DNA of 64,000 nucleotides, from NCBI GenBank assembly GCA_036346205.1, contig JARFJB010000534.1, forward strand, positions 3,918,501 to 3,982,500. Direction: 5' to 3'. Shown here piece after piece: positions 53,032 through 64,000 of this stretch (positions are counted from its first letter, which is position 1; each line of letters opens with the position of its first letter). The notes below the pieces were generated by a model. It did not search any database. It had not been told where the DNA came from and worked only from the letters and a program-made list of their open reading frames with translations. The position numbers and the translations under genes are program-made. This stretch comes from Vesta saturnalis. Taxonomy: Eukaryota; Arthropoda; Insecta; Coleoptera; Lampyridae.

Positions 53032-53039
53032 TATATAAA
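53032..53039 (+). promoter_or_regulatory. TATA box upstream of an unrecognised coding-like block
   Basis: TATATAAA at 53032 in a locally GC-richer context (followed by CCGCCCC), about 190 bp before the first open frame at 53228. Confidence 0.4.
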
Positions 53040-53227
53040 ATCCGCCCCTCTTTTTACACCGGAAGTCCACCAGTACTACCACCACCAGATATCTATGATG
53101 TCCAAGTCGAGTTATTTACATCGTTAACATTTATGTCAAATTTGAGTGGAATTGCTGTTCAAATTTTTATGATATAGCGGACGAATGAAAATCATCTCAA
53201 CCCTACTTACTGCTTACACCACAGCTA

Positions 53228-53443
53228 ATGGGAACTAGAAAAATAACAAGGCTTTTCAAGGTTTTGAGATATAGAGTCCGCAAAATCCTTCACCTACACG
53301 CTTGCGAAGGCACGGACGCTCGCACGTACCCACTCCACACATACAGATATTTTAAACATTTTTTAAAAACTGCATTTTACTCAGAGGTCTCAAAAACGAA
53401 TATTTCCGGTCTCAATTCAAAAATTTTTGACCGATTACAATAA
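53228..53443 (+). CDS. Unrecognised basic ORF, 71 aa
   Basis: MGTRKITRLFKVLRYRVRK is strongly basic, followed by a Tyr/Thr-rich segment. It overlaps the next frame by 17 bases. It is not a repeat or a TE motif I know. It may be part of one broken gene with the following ORFs. Confidence 0.3.
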   Translation: MGTRKITRLFKVLRYRVRKILHLHACEGTDARTYPLHTYRYFKHFLKTAFYSEVSKTNISGLNSKIFDRLQ

Positions 53444-53810
53444 CTACAACAAAAAAATCAGGATATTAACAATAAATTGTGAGGATGAAATACGCCTGTT
53501 TCCAAAATTGCCTGAAGGGCCTTTATACGATATCTTACACAAGCAAGAGTTTGCATCCTCCCACATAAACACAAAAAAAAGTAAGAAACACTTTATTATT
53601 GTCACCAAACATAAAAAAAATAAACGTTGCCTTACATTACACCAACAACAATCAGCTGTTCTTACTCCTCTGAACTACGATAATCGGTCGGACAACAGGT
53701 TGGCTACTACGGTACGCTTTCCATGTGAAATTTTACAAACGATAAATCGTATTCATATTTACTCGAACTTAATTTACGACAGTTACTTCAACCAAAACTA
53801 CGTTAACTAA
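53427..53810 (+). CDS. Unrecognised ORF, 127 aa
   Basis: Contains KIRILTINCEDEIRLFPKLP, GPLYDILHKQEF and a Lys-rich centre, and ends ILQTINRIHIYSNLIYDSY. Composition looks protein-like rather than random AT-rich translation. No family recognised. Confidence 0.35.
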   Translation: MTDYNNYNKKIRILTINCEDEIRLFPKLPEGPLYDILHKQEFASSHINTKKSKKHFIIVTKHKKNKRCLTLHQQQSAVLTPLNYDNRSDNRLATTVRFPCEILQTINRIHIYSNLIYDSYFNQNYVN

Positions 53811-53832
53811 CTCTTCATTTGATTCATCGTAA

Positions 53833-54309
53833 ATGCACAACTATTTACAAAGCGAGACTGAACCCAAATTCAGTGAATCAGAATATGTCGCTATACGACA
53901 CCGATACGATGAACACTCCACGAGGCGAGAAGACATAAAATAATCCCCCAATTAAGGGTAACGAGACAAACTCCACGATAACTTCACTTACTCTCCAGAT
54001 AGGTGTAAATATTTCACTACCTCCACACACACCAACCATAATGTATGCGATGAAGCGCAAACGAGCATCATTCCAAGACTAAACACATACATTCTCAAAT
54101 TCTTCTGTTACGCCATATTTGATTTTAAAGAAGACAACCAATCATACGCTCATTACATTCAAATTATAAAACGCGGTAGAAACGATATGCCCCTTCCCGT
54201 AAATGATCAAGAAAGATTGCGTCATATTTTCGCCTTCACAGAAGAAACTGCAAGGGATGCTTTTCCAAGTAATCAACGCTTATCTACTCTACAGTACATA
54301 CGCACTTGA
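53833..54309 (+). pseudogene. Further coding-like open stretches of the same block
   Basis: A short frame from the ATG at 53833 reads ETEPKFSESEYVAIRHRYDE and stops near 53942. A second, without a start, opens near 53960 (DKLHDNFTYSPDRCKYF), continues through YAIFDFKEDNQSYAHYIQII and RLRHIFAFTEETARDAFP, and stops at 54309. The amino-acid usage looks protein-like, suggesting a broken gene with frameshifts or introns. Family unknown. Confidence 0.35.
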
Positions 54310-54720
54310 ACTTTAATGAGTTCATATTGTAATCCAGCCAAATCTTGCCTGCTCCTATAATAACCTATTAATTAAAAGTGAATCAGTAAAACTGTACTGA
54401 ACATAGAATCTTGGCTACGTTCCTCAAATGAAAGTTAATAAAAACATAATACGAAAAACAACTTGGAATTTTATTTCTCAATAACGGCGTTTTAACTTTA
54501 AACCTTACGAAAATTTGTATGATAATTACGGTCCTAATTAAATTAATTCTAATAAAGAAAATCACTTTAAAGTAAATACGAAAAATTCGAATCCGAAATA
54601 CAATATAAAGCAAACGATATATCAATTTAATTTAACTTTATGAAGACACATAAAAACAACGAATTTCGTTAGCACAAAAGCGAGAATGGAGTAAATAGAA
54701 AAAGAAACGAAAAAACGTGT
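54310..54720. other. AT-rich intergenic, nothing recognised
   Basis: No motif or repeat evident. Confidence 0.45.
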
Positions 54721-55608
<888 letters not shown>

Positions 55609-56566
55609 TCTATCTATATAAATAAAAATGAATCGCCAAATGTGTTGCTAAGCGCAAAACTCGAGAACGGCTGGGCCAATTCAGCCAATTCTTTTGTTCG
55701 AGTAATGGTTGAAGTCTGAGGAAGGTTTTTATGAAGAGAAAAATTGGTAAAACCTCCCGGAATAACGTGATAACCTAATCTTTCGTTTTAATTATTGTAA
55801 CACGCGCGCGCCCAAGCTCTCATACTTTCTTTCTCACACACCGACCATCTATCTCACCGCGAATGCGAGAGTACATTTATTTGTTATTATTAAGCCACTG
55901 GTATCTGTGCATGGTGTTGGAATAATTAATTTTTTATTCTTCCATTCGCTAGTATCGCTTATATGACTGTTTTAACGTTAAGCAGAATAAGAGAATAACC
56001 AATTATTTCAGTTCATTCTGTCTACATGAAACAAAAGTGACGTAATGGTGTATCCAGTTTCAGTAACCATGTACTACAACGGGAGTTGTAATGTCTAATG
56101 AACTGTGAATACACCAAATTGGTTAAATGTTCAGTTAATGCAGCATTCTTTGTGTGAAGTACCAAAACAAAGAAATCAACCTAGACTCAAATCAAGTTAG
56201 AGAGAAATTTAACTTTAACTTTAGTTACTATTAACTTTAGGTTATTGATTAGTAATTTTTGTAGCAATCTTAATAGGTAATCTGTGTATATAAAATTCAA
56301 AGTCATGACTGACTCAGTGACTGATATATGAAAGCACTGTCGAAACCGCTGGTCCTACAGAGTTGACAGAGGGTGTGTTTTTTTGAAATGTAGGTATCCA
56401 CTAAGGAAGGGATTTTTCGAAATTCCACCCCTAAGGGGGTAAAATGAAGGGTTGAGTTTTTTTTAACTTTTTTATTCCATGGGAATAATTATGAGACACG
56501 TGTATCACAAAATTTAAATATCCCCCTCATTCTGAGAACGCAGCAGCGCGCGACGGGTACGGCTAG
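55609..56566 (+). mobile_element. Non-autonomous Helitron
   Basis: Starts TCTATCTATATAAATAAAAA and continues ATGAATCGCCAAATGTG and AACTCGAGAACGGCTGG, the stereotyped 5' end of many insect Helitrons. It ends GGGTACGGCTAG, a CTAG (CTRR) terminus preceded by a GC-rich stretch in the hairpin position. Insertion is between A (55608) and T (56567), the Helitron target. At 958 bp with no Rep/helicase it needs a helper. Confidence 0.85.
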
Positions 56567-56880
56567 TATCAAATAATATTGGTTTCAAATACAAAAAAGG
56601 TTGTGATCGGCGAGCACTCTGCAAAAATGTATATGTTACATCCGCAACTGTGCTAACTTAACGCTTTCGCTGCCGACAAATATCTCTTACCTGGGAGCCG
56701 AATACTTTTTCTATGTGCGCGCTTTACAGGCACTAGCCTATAAAGCTCGCACAACGCATCTACATCACAGCTGCTAAAAAAAACTACATGTAAATATATG
56801 GTCCACAAATATAAGGAAGCGTCTATGTAACCACAGTGTCGTAAATCTAATGCGAGACTAAAGTAGTATTTGAAACTGTA

Positions 56881-59318
56881 CAGGCTGTCCCAAATTCGAG
56901 GGCAAGCATGGGGATCTCGCTTATTATAAGAGATAGGATATAGGTTTAAATTCGGCACTTTTGATAAATTCGATGCCGAGTAATAATCTCAAAAGAAATT
57001 TGAGCTAACTCGAATGGATTTGGTTTTATGCTCAAAAAACTAAAAATTTCAATTTTCGTTTTTCGCGTTTGGCCACCTTATTATTAGGAATTTTCAAAAT
57101 TCGATTAAACATTATTAAGGCACCTTTTTACGCACAATACTAATACGGCATTAAAAATATTATGTGACGTTTCGTTTATTTTGAACCATCATCAGGTTTA
57201 TGTTTTCTTATGGGGGTTAAGATATATTTTTATGTCGTTGGATGGAGAATGTTATGCTGATTTTAGCAATATATAACACTTTATGGTTTGATCGACTGCG
57301 AACTAAAATAATGAGAAAAATACGAAGAACAAGATTCCGCCTTCTTGGATCCAGCAAGGAATAATTACAGTAGTTCTACTTATTTAATTTGTTAAACTCG
57401 TTAGAACATCCAAAAAAATATAAAAACAGTTAAACAATTTAAAAAAAACATTAACGAACAACTCAAACAAGTAGGTCTATGTAACACGGTCATAATAGCG
57501 ACAACGCAAATTTATCGATAGGTAACAACAAAATAATTACACAGACAAACAAACAAAAATTATTATAATAAATGTTCGAACAAGTTTCCTCCTTCTTGAG
57601 TACAGTAACGAATTCTTCTTCTACAATTGTTTACGCTTCTTTGAATGGTTCGCATGGGAATTTGACGAAGTTCCTTAACAACCCTATTCTGGAGTTCTTC
57701 TATATTTTGCGGTGGCGTCCTATAAATCATATTTTTTAAATAGCCCCAGAGGAAGTAATCTAAAGGGGTTAAATCTGGACTTCTTGCTGGCCACCTAAGT
57801 GGTCCCCTATTTCCCATCCATTTATCAGGAAATTCGCCGTTAAGATATTCACTTATTATCGCAGCATTATGAGGAGGAGCTCCGTGCATTTGCCACCAGA
57901 GAGTCCATCTTTCGTTTAGCGGAACATCATCCAAAAGGTCTGATATTTCGTGTGTTAGAAATGCGAGGTAGCGTTGAGACGTTAGGATACCTTCGTAAAT
58001 AATTGGCACAAGGAGCCTATCCTTCCAGATTCCAACCCACACATTAAAGGACCGGTGGCCTTTTCCTCGCATTTGCCTGTTAATTCGTGGATTTTCAACG
58101 GACCAGTAGTGCTCGTTATTACGATTAAACATTCCATTAGTGGAAAAATTGCACTCATCCGTCCAAATTATTTGATTGAGAAAGTTGCGATTTTCCAGCA
58201 TTTTGGTATTAAGTTGGTTACAAAAATCCAACCGTCTCATATCATCCCCAGGCCGAAGAGTTTGACTAACGTGTAACTTAAATGGTTTATAACGGTGTTG
58301 CTTCAACACTCTCCAAACTGTCGTTTTTGGCACTTCCATAGTTTGCTCTATTTCTCTGGTAGATGTTGAAGGATTTTCTTGAACCTAAGATGGATAACAT
58401 AAAGTCATAACTCTCCAAAAAAAATGTCTGCTGAAATTAGCAGAGAAGTGAGTGGAAATTCTTATAATTAGTATAATACTAACAAATAGTAGCTGATGTA
58501 ATATTTCTTCTTCGGCATCTCTGTCTAGTCTGCTACCGTATGCATTTCGAGGTTTCTGAAAACATCCAAATTCTCGCAAATTTTGGTCTAATTTTAAAAA
58601 AATATCTCTGGTTTGGTTGCTGCCTCTCCGGATATTCCTCTAAATATCTTTGTTCTGCTCTGACACTATTTCTATTGCAGCTACAAAATATCCTTATCAT
58701 GTCTCGTTTTTCTGAATTTGAAAACATTCTAAAGAAACTTGCAAATTTTAAAGCACTAACACGAAGGATCTTGCAGTTATTACCCTTTTTACAATTAGAA
58801 AATGACATGACAAAAGCCAACTCCTGAGTTTTGTTTGATTCATGGGTATCGTGATAATATAATATTTAGTTTTTAATTTAAGAGTAGGTATTTTAGTTCG
58901 CAGTAGATCAAACCATGAAGTGTTATATATTGCTGAAATCAGCATAACATTCTCCATCCAACGCCATAAAAATATGTCTTAACCCCGATAAGAAAAAATA
59001 AACCTGATGATGGTTCAGAATAAACGAAACGTCACATAATATTTTTAATACCGTATTAGTATTGTGCGTAAAAAGGTGCCTTAATAATGTTTAATCGAAT
59101 TTAGAAAATTCCTAATAATAAGGTGGCCAAACGCGAAAAACGAAAATCGAAATTTTTAGTTTTTTGAGCATAAAACCAAATCCATTCGAGTTAGCTCAAA
59201 TTTCTTTTCAGATTATTAGTCGGCATCGAATTTAGCAAAAGTGCCGAATTTAAACCTATATCCTATCTCTTATAATAAGCGAGATCCCCATGCTTGCCCT
59301 CGAATTTGGGACAGCCTG
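56881..59318 (-). mobile_element. Mariner-like element with 430-bp inverted arms
   Basis: Flanked by TA (56879-56880 and 59319-59320) with ends CAGGCTGTCC. Arms 56881-57310 and 58890-59318 are inverted and highly similar. The 2,438-bp unit encodes a near full-length transposase on the minus strand. Both arms carry the motif CCTGATGATGG then CGAAACGTC (59002-59033 and the inverse at 57166-57196). It is inserted inside the piggyBac-like MITE, so it is the younger of the two. Confidence 0.92.
57563..58727 (-). pseudogene. Near-complete mariner-like transposase (DUF4817 HTH, DD41D-like)
   Basis: The start at 58727 (MFSNSEKRDM) matches the MFSN start of the element at 932. An HTH segment (VRAEQRYLEEYPERQQ) is followed by a one-base frameshift in a homopolymer at 58592-58602. 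A 99-bp intron with GTTAG and CTTAG ends (58385-58483) then joins in phase to a second HTH (NPSTSTREIEQTMEVP, TTVWRVLKQHRYKPF). The long final exon carries IIWTDECNF (first Asp) and WWQMHGAPPHN, where the second catalytic Asp is His. It then has WPARSPDLTPLDYFLWGY (third Asp), 41 residues after that His. Length is otherwise normal. The frameshift and the Asp-to-His change make it inactive. Confidence 0.88.
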
Positions 59319-59589
59319 TACACATTACATCATGTATAACAAGCGCACAGCGCCTTATAATCAGAGTCGCTACGAATGAATCAGACAAAAAAAATTCAAA
59401 ACCGCACCGTAATTGTATTTTCTATAGTGTTCACACAATGCCTCTACAGCTATGCATGTGTATCACAAATGCCAATATATATTAACACCATTTAATTTAA
59501 GTTGAACGGAACACGCCCTAGTACGTGATCGGCCCCTGACTAAAATACTGTATCACGCGCTAGCGCGTGGTCGGCAGCGAAAATGTTAA

Positions 59590-60363
59590 AAAAATATGTG
59601 CATAATATGAGCTCGGTATTGCCACTACAAATGGTAGTGCTAGTGAATCACAAAAAGGTATTAGCAAGACAATGCACCAAAAAGTGTAAATAATTAGAAT
59701 TATTCTTTGTATGGTGAGAGGTTTATAATGTGGCACGCCTAAAATATAGATTTTTTTTAGAACAGCAGTGTAATGATGTAGAACGACAACATAACGCGAC
59801 CAAGTTTGAAATATGGTTGAAAGATCAGCTATTTACAGACCTACAGAGCCATTTTTAGTCGTTATAGACCACTGTGCTTACCAATCACGTGTACTAAAAA
59901 ATGCCATCTTATTAAGGGAAAAGTGGATAATAACGAAAAGTATTTTATTTTCCAAGAAGGATCTTAACATACATCTTTTAAACGTTACTAAGCAACATAA
60001 ACATGAAAATCAATACGTGGTGGACAACATAACTAGAGAACATGGCTACTTCATATTTAAATTATCAACGTATCACTCAATTCAATACAATTGAAAATAT
60101 TTGGGTTATTTGTCCTCGAACAATCAGCGAATAGGTAAATATAGCTATTCTGATGTCGAAGTAATGATGGTATCGAAAAAGGGTGCTAGTAGATGTAACG
60201 GTAGAACCATTAATAATTTCGATGAATGACAGAAATTCAGATGATAGTTATACTAAAGATGATGAATCATTTTTTATCTATTCTGAATTAACGATTTCTT
60301 TGTCTTGTTTTTCATTAGCAGATATATGTAATAATTTTATTCAATCTTGGTTGTTCCTATTCG
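59590..60363. other. Intergenic, nothing recognised
   Basis: A 93-aa frame (59813-60094) has no recognisable motif. Confidence 0.4.
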
Positions 60364-60371
60364 TAATTTTT

Positions 60372-60957
60372 GGTTTTAGGACATTTTGCCCCCGGACAGT
60401 TCGCCCCCCGCAATTCGCTTCCGGACAGATCGCCGCCTGGGACACTTTGCCCCCTGACGCTTCGCCCCTCAATGTTACCGTGCATTTTTGGCATATTTGT
60501 AGTTTCTCTTTGTATATTATATTTTACCTACCGTATTCCACAGGTATGATGATGAATTGTGATATTAGGTTATTATTATAGCTAATCGAATAACAAACAC
60601 ATGTGACCATTAATTTATAAAAGATTTATTTATTTATTTCAAACAGTTACAAACTAAAATGCAAAATTGTTGACAATTCCTCTTAAATAATCTATAATAT
60701 TTGCAAGTGGCATTGTATAGATAATAATATTGGAATATTATCAAATATATAGGTCCTTTTTCTAATTACTTTAGTCAATGTTGGTATCGAAATTAATCTA
60801 GAAGAAGCCTAACCAAATATACAAAGATTGTAATCAACATTTAGGGGCGAAATGTCACAGAGACGAAGTGTCACAAGGTGAGTAAAATCTGGAGACAAAT
60901 TGTGTCGGGGCAAAATGTCCGGGGGCGAATTGTGAGGGACCAAATGTCCCCATCCTG
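60372..60957. mobile_element. hAT-like MITE with GGACATTTTGCCCC subrepeats
   Basis: TAATTTTT at 60364-60371 and 60958-60965 is an 8-bp target duplication. The ends are inverted and built of short repeated words (GGACATTTTGCCCCCGGACA on the left; GGGGCAAAATGTCCGGGGGC on the right). Left and right termini are TTTTAGGACATTT and the inverse of AGGATGGGGACATTT. The 586-bp unit has no transposase. Eight-bp duplication favours hAT. Confidence 0.8.
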
Positions 60958-60965
60958 TAATTTTT

Positions 60966-62634
60966 ATACGTACTTTTTTTTAATATTCTTAATTAGATTA
61001 CTATTAGTGTGTACTTATGTAAATGGAGGAAATAAATTTACCTACCTTTAAAAAAACAAAATAGGCTTTCTAATATTTTTATTAGTGTTTCCGTTACGGC
61101 ATCTGTATTCAATTAGTCTAGCATTTATTAGGATCTAGGTATACCTACTAACTGTATTATAATTACATTAGTGAAATTATACTAAATTCTTTCTCTATTA
61201 ATCATATTTGTGCTTGCACTGAAGCATAGTATTTCCGCATATTCTTTCTAAAAGCAAAGTTCCCAATAAGAAACTAATTTTGTAATTATATTACTTCCTC
61301 AACGGTTTATGCAAATTTCATATTTGTATTCGTATATAATAGAAAACAAATTATGATAGATAAAAACGTCCATAAACGACAGGAAGACGTTAATTATAAT
61401 ATTATTAATCACCTACCTCCTGGTAGGCGATATCCTTATCAGACAGTATTGTTGTCGATAACTTAGAAATTAATGACTATACATTTTCTCATGCTACTTG
61501 GTAATCGAGAATAGGATTTTGTGTTTAACATTTGTACCTTTAGGTACGTCTGGCGTAAATATAAATATATTTAAGCAATTATAAATTAATGCTACTAATC
61601 ATAATAAAGCATTTAGGCCTCCGAGATCAAATGTTGGTAACAATGAAAATGTGTTTCTACCTGCCATTAGCTGCTGCAAAAACATTCTATATGCAGGTAA
61701 CTTTAATATCGATATGCTTAAACTGATCCCATGATACGTACTTAAATTCAACGCACTACTCGAATATTACTCAAATAATTTCTAAACCTACTAGATTAAC
61801 GGGAAAAAACGCGACACTATTCTACCTTATAATTACTCACCCAGATACCAATCCAAATATTAAGTTTTTTGTTTAATAAATGTCATGAAAGTAAATTCAC
61901 CGCACTTTCGCACATGTCTAGATTATTCTAACTTTGAAGTAAATCTGCACATACGTGATGCTTTTTGGAAGCTAGTATGACGCACAGTAATATAATCCTT
62001 AACGTCAATGATATTCACTTGTTTCTAAAACAGTTAGAACTGAGAAACCTCCAGGTCTTTGGCCTACTGAAACTTTTGTGTGGTAAAGCGTAAGTAAGCA
62101 TAATAAACTGACGCTAATATTGATTCCTGTAATATAAAACTTTACGCAATCTGATTAATAGAGCATTAAAAAAACGCCTTTTGTAAGTTTCAACTAGTTA
62201 CGAAGTAAACGTTTATCCTACAGCATGGAAAACTACTTTAGCGTCACCTTTGCCCAAAATGCGGAACCCTGACCATTCATGTGATTTGAGACGGATAAAT
62301 ATTCTACCGGTTCTTTAAAAATTTTTAGAAATAATAATCGAGTATCAAATCTGACAATATCTGGTAACAAATAGCATACTACCAAACAAACATTCACGGT
62401 TTCGTTCTGAATACAGCTGTACAACATTATTGCAGCTAATAACGGTTCAAACCTTCTCTGCAATTGAACAAAGTCAGCTATACTGGTTGATAATACTTGA
62501 ATACAGTAAAGCCGAAACATTTAATTATCATTAAAAAAATGTATCGAGTGTTGTGATTCAGCAGTGAAACTTGCATCAATCTTTACTTAAAGTAGGTTTC
62601 TCGTTGTGTCTGAATGGGTAACTGTCGGGTCCTT
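60966..62634. other. AT-rich intergenic, nothing recognised
   Basis: A 95-aa minus-strand frame (62233-62520) has no recognisable motif. Confidence 0.45.
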
Positions 62635-63235
62635 TATCAGTTGATTCGGGAGTACCCCAAGGTTCTGTATTGGCGTCCGTTTCTATTTATCATTTACACT
62701 ATTCACTTTAATAGTTCCTAATGGCAAGATCAATTTAATACATTTTTTAGTAAACGAAGACGTTAATTGATACTAGCACTAACCTTTTTTATTAGTGAAT
62801 CCCAAAAACTCAATTCTTATGCTTTTGGTTAGAAACAAAAACGTGAAAGGCTTTTAAATTTCTAAATATTAAAGTTGATAATCTGCAATGTACTGGTAAT
62901 GCAAGAAATTTAGGCCTCAAACTTGATTCTGAATCGAGGTATAAAAAACACTTTAACGAGACAATCGAAAAGATTTAACGCAAACAACAAAAATGTTGCT
63001 TTCTAACTCTTTAGTTTTACCCAGTTTTAGCTACTGTGACTCTGTGTTGATAGTGTCGATTCTAAACGTATTCAAAAAGTACAGAATTTCTGTTTGCGTA
63101 TAATTTATGACGTAATGAGGAGAGAACATATTTCTCATAAGCTAAGAGATGCAGGTTGGATAAACATGAATGGTTGACGTCAACAAAGTATCTCCTCCGT
63201 ATTGTTATAAGCTGATGGTGTCCATTTCCGTTCAA
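62635..63235 (+). mobile_element. CR1/Jockey-like LINE reverse transcriptase remnant
   Basis: SGVPQGSVLASVSIYHLHY (about 62647) is the RT block before the missing YADD box. Then ARNLGLKLDSESRYKKHFN (about 62903) and the downstream thumb region with FYPVLATVTLC and KRCRLDKHEWL follow. Multiple stops; only the C-terminal half of the RT is present. Confidence 0.82.
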
Positions 63236-63664
63236 TTTTTATTAATTTATTTTAAAAAACCGTTCAATAAATATTTAGATAATTAATTCGAATGTTTATT
63301 ATGCAACACATAGTGCTAGATATTTGTAAAACACAGAACCTTGTGCTCCTTAACCACTCTACATAAAGTTAGCCTTGGTGTTCAACATAAAATATTCTTG
63401 TGGTTATTGTGAAAAATTATTTTAATATTGTTGCTGCAGCATTCGTTGACCAATGACAATATTATTATAATTTTCACATACATGATTGAAATCACATTAA
63501 AGTCTTTCTTTATTAGTCACTATTACATATGCGTTTGTGCTATTAAGTAATAGCGGGTCTCTGCCTTACGCTATTAAGTGGATTTTTTCCACTCCGCGCC
63601 AAACATTCTTTACCATATTGTTATCACTTCTTTGCGCAGGTACCTCAATATGCAACTCTAATAA

Positions 63665-64000
63665 CTTAGAGCCGGGCTTCTAAAAGTGGGGTACGCGAAC
63701 CCCTAGGTGTTCGCCCTTCGACAGTAGGGGGTTCGCGACAAGATTTACGTAATGTGGCTTGATGATTGGCAGGCACGTGCGGCACACATGGTGGCGCGCG
63801 GGCGACTGTCTTCGTATTTCGTTTCGTCGACTTCGTCACTCGCTCTCGCACGCCCCGCCCGGCATGTGGCCTGGTCCGCTCAGTGTTTGATTTATTTGTT
63901 TTAGAATTTAGTTTATTGTGTGAGCGCGTTTTGGTTGGCAGCAAAATAAAAACAAAATATTTGCAATCCCTTCTAACGGCTAGCTAGATTCAAAAATGAA
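63665..64000 (+). mobile_element. Possible left end of a hAT-like element
   Basis: GGGCTTCTAAAAGTGGGGTA and then CGCGAACCCCTAGG resemble the terminus of hAT elements, followed by an unusually GC-rich stretch (63760-63880) that could be its promoter. The other end would lie beyond the window, so this is provisional. Confidence 0.35.

Larger units (their letters stand above)
56662..59585. mobile_element. piggyBac-like MITE, interrupted by a mariner-like element
   Basis: TTAA at 56658-56661 and 59586-59589 flank inverted ends CGCTTTCGCTGCCGAC and its near inverse (GTCGGCAGCGAAAATG). TTAA target sites and this type of terminus are piggyBac hallmarks. Without the mariner-like insert the unit is about 484 bp and has no coding sequence. 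Confidence 0.78.

Overview
This is a gene-poor, AT-rich piece of an animal nuclear genome, almost certainly an insect. Its two readable genes have many introns of 42-50 bp, a size common in beetles. The rest is dense with insect-type transposons: mariner-like elements with a DUF4817-type helix-turn-helix, copia, RTE/CR1-like LINEs, a Penelope-like remnant, Helitron, piggyBac-like and hAT-like elements. The species cannot be named from the sequence; a beetle is my best guess.

Host genes. (1) 4448-6310 (+): an intact 8-exon gene for a secreted leucine-rich-repeat protein of 513 aa. Its last exon and 3' flank are tandemly duplicated at 6737-7252. (2) 33452-46237 (+): a 12-exon cadherin-like gene of about 782 aa. 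It has a signal peptide, several extracellular cadherin-type domains, one membrane span and almost no cytoplasmic tail. Eleven introns are assigned: ten are short (43-133 bp) and one is 9,885 bp. The long intron holds a 1.1-kb minisatellite of 10-bp units, duplicated tRNA-like units and a Penelope-like retroelement remnant.

Mobile DNA by region. 144-2677: a fold-back mariner-like element with about 905-bp inverted arms. About 9400-12100 (-): a degenerate LINE. 13234-14135: a non-autonomous element with ACCGAAA subrepeats. 16480-20900 (-): a copia element split by an insertion that itself carries a mini-mariner. 21385-26104: the decayed remains of a Polinton-like or DNA-virus-like mobile element, with a parvovirus-VP1-like phospholipase A2 gene, several unknown genes, two TATA/Inr promoters and an integrase tail. 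26292-27357: six copies of a 178-bp satellite, directly followed by an ORF. 40570-41400 (-): Penelope-like GIY-YIG remnant with hammerhead-like motifs. 51340-52319: a deleted mariner-like element. 55609-56566: a Helitron. 56662-59585: a piggyBac-like MITE split by a near-complete mariner-like element. 60372-60957: a hAT-like MITE. 62635-63235: a LINE RT remnant. 63665-64000: a possible hAT end.

The most notable points are the PLA2/integrase element with its array of nuclear-receptor-type TCAAGGTCA sites, the hammerhead-like hairpin with a compensatory base-pair change beside the Penelope remnant, the repeated fold-back rearrangement of mariner-like elements, and an unrecognised coding-like block at 53032-54309. 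All homology statements come from reading motifs by eye; no database was searched.
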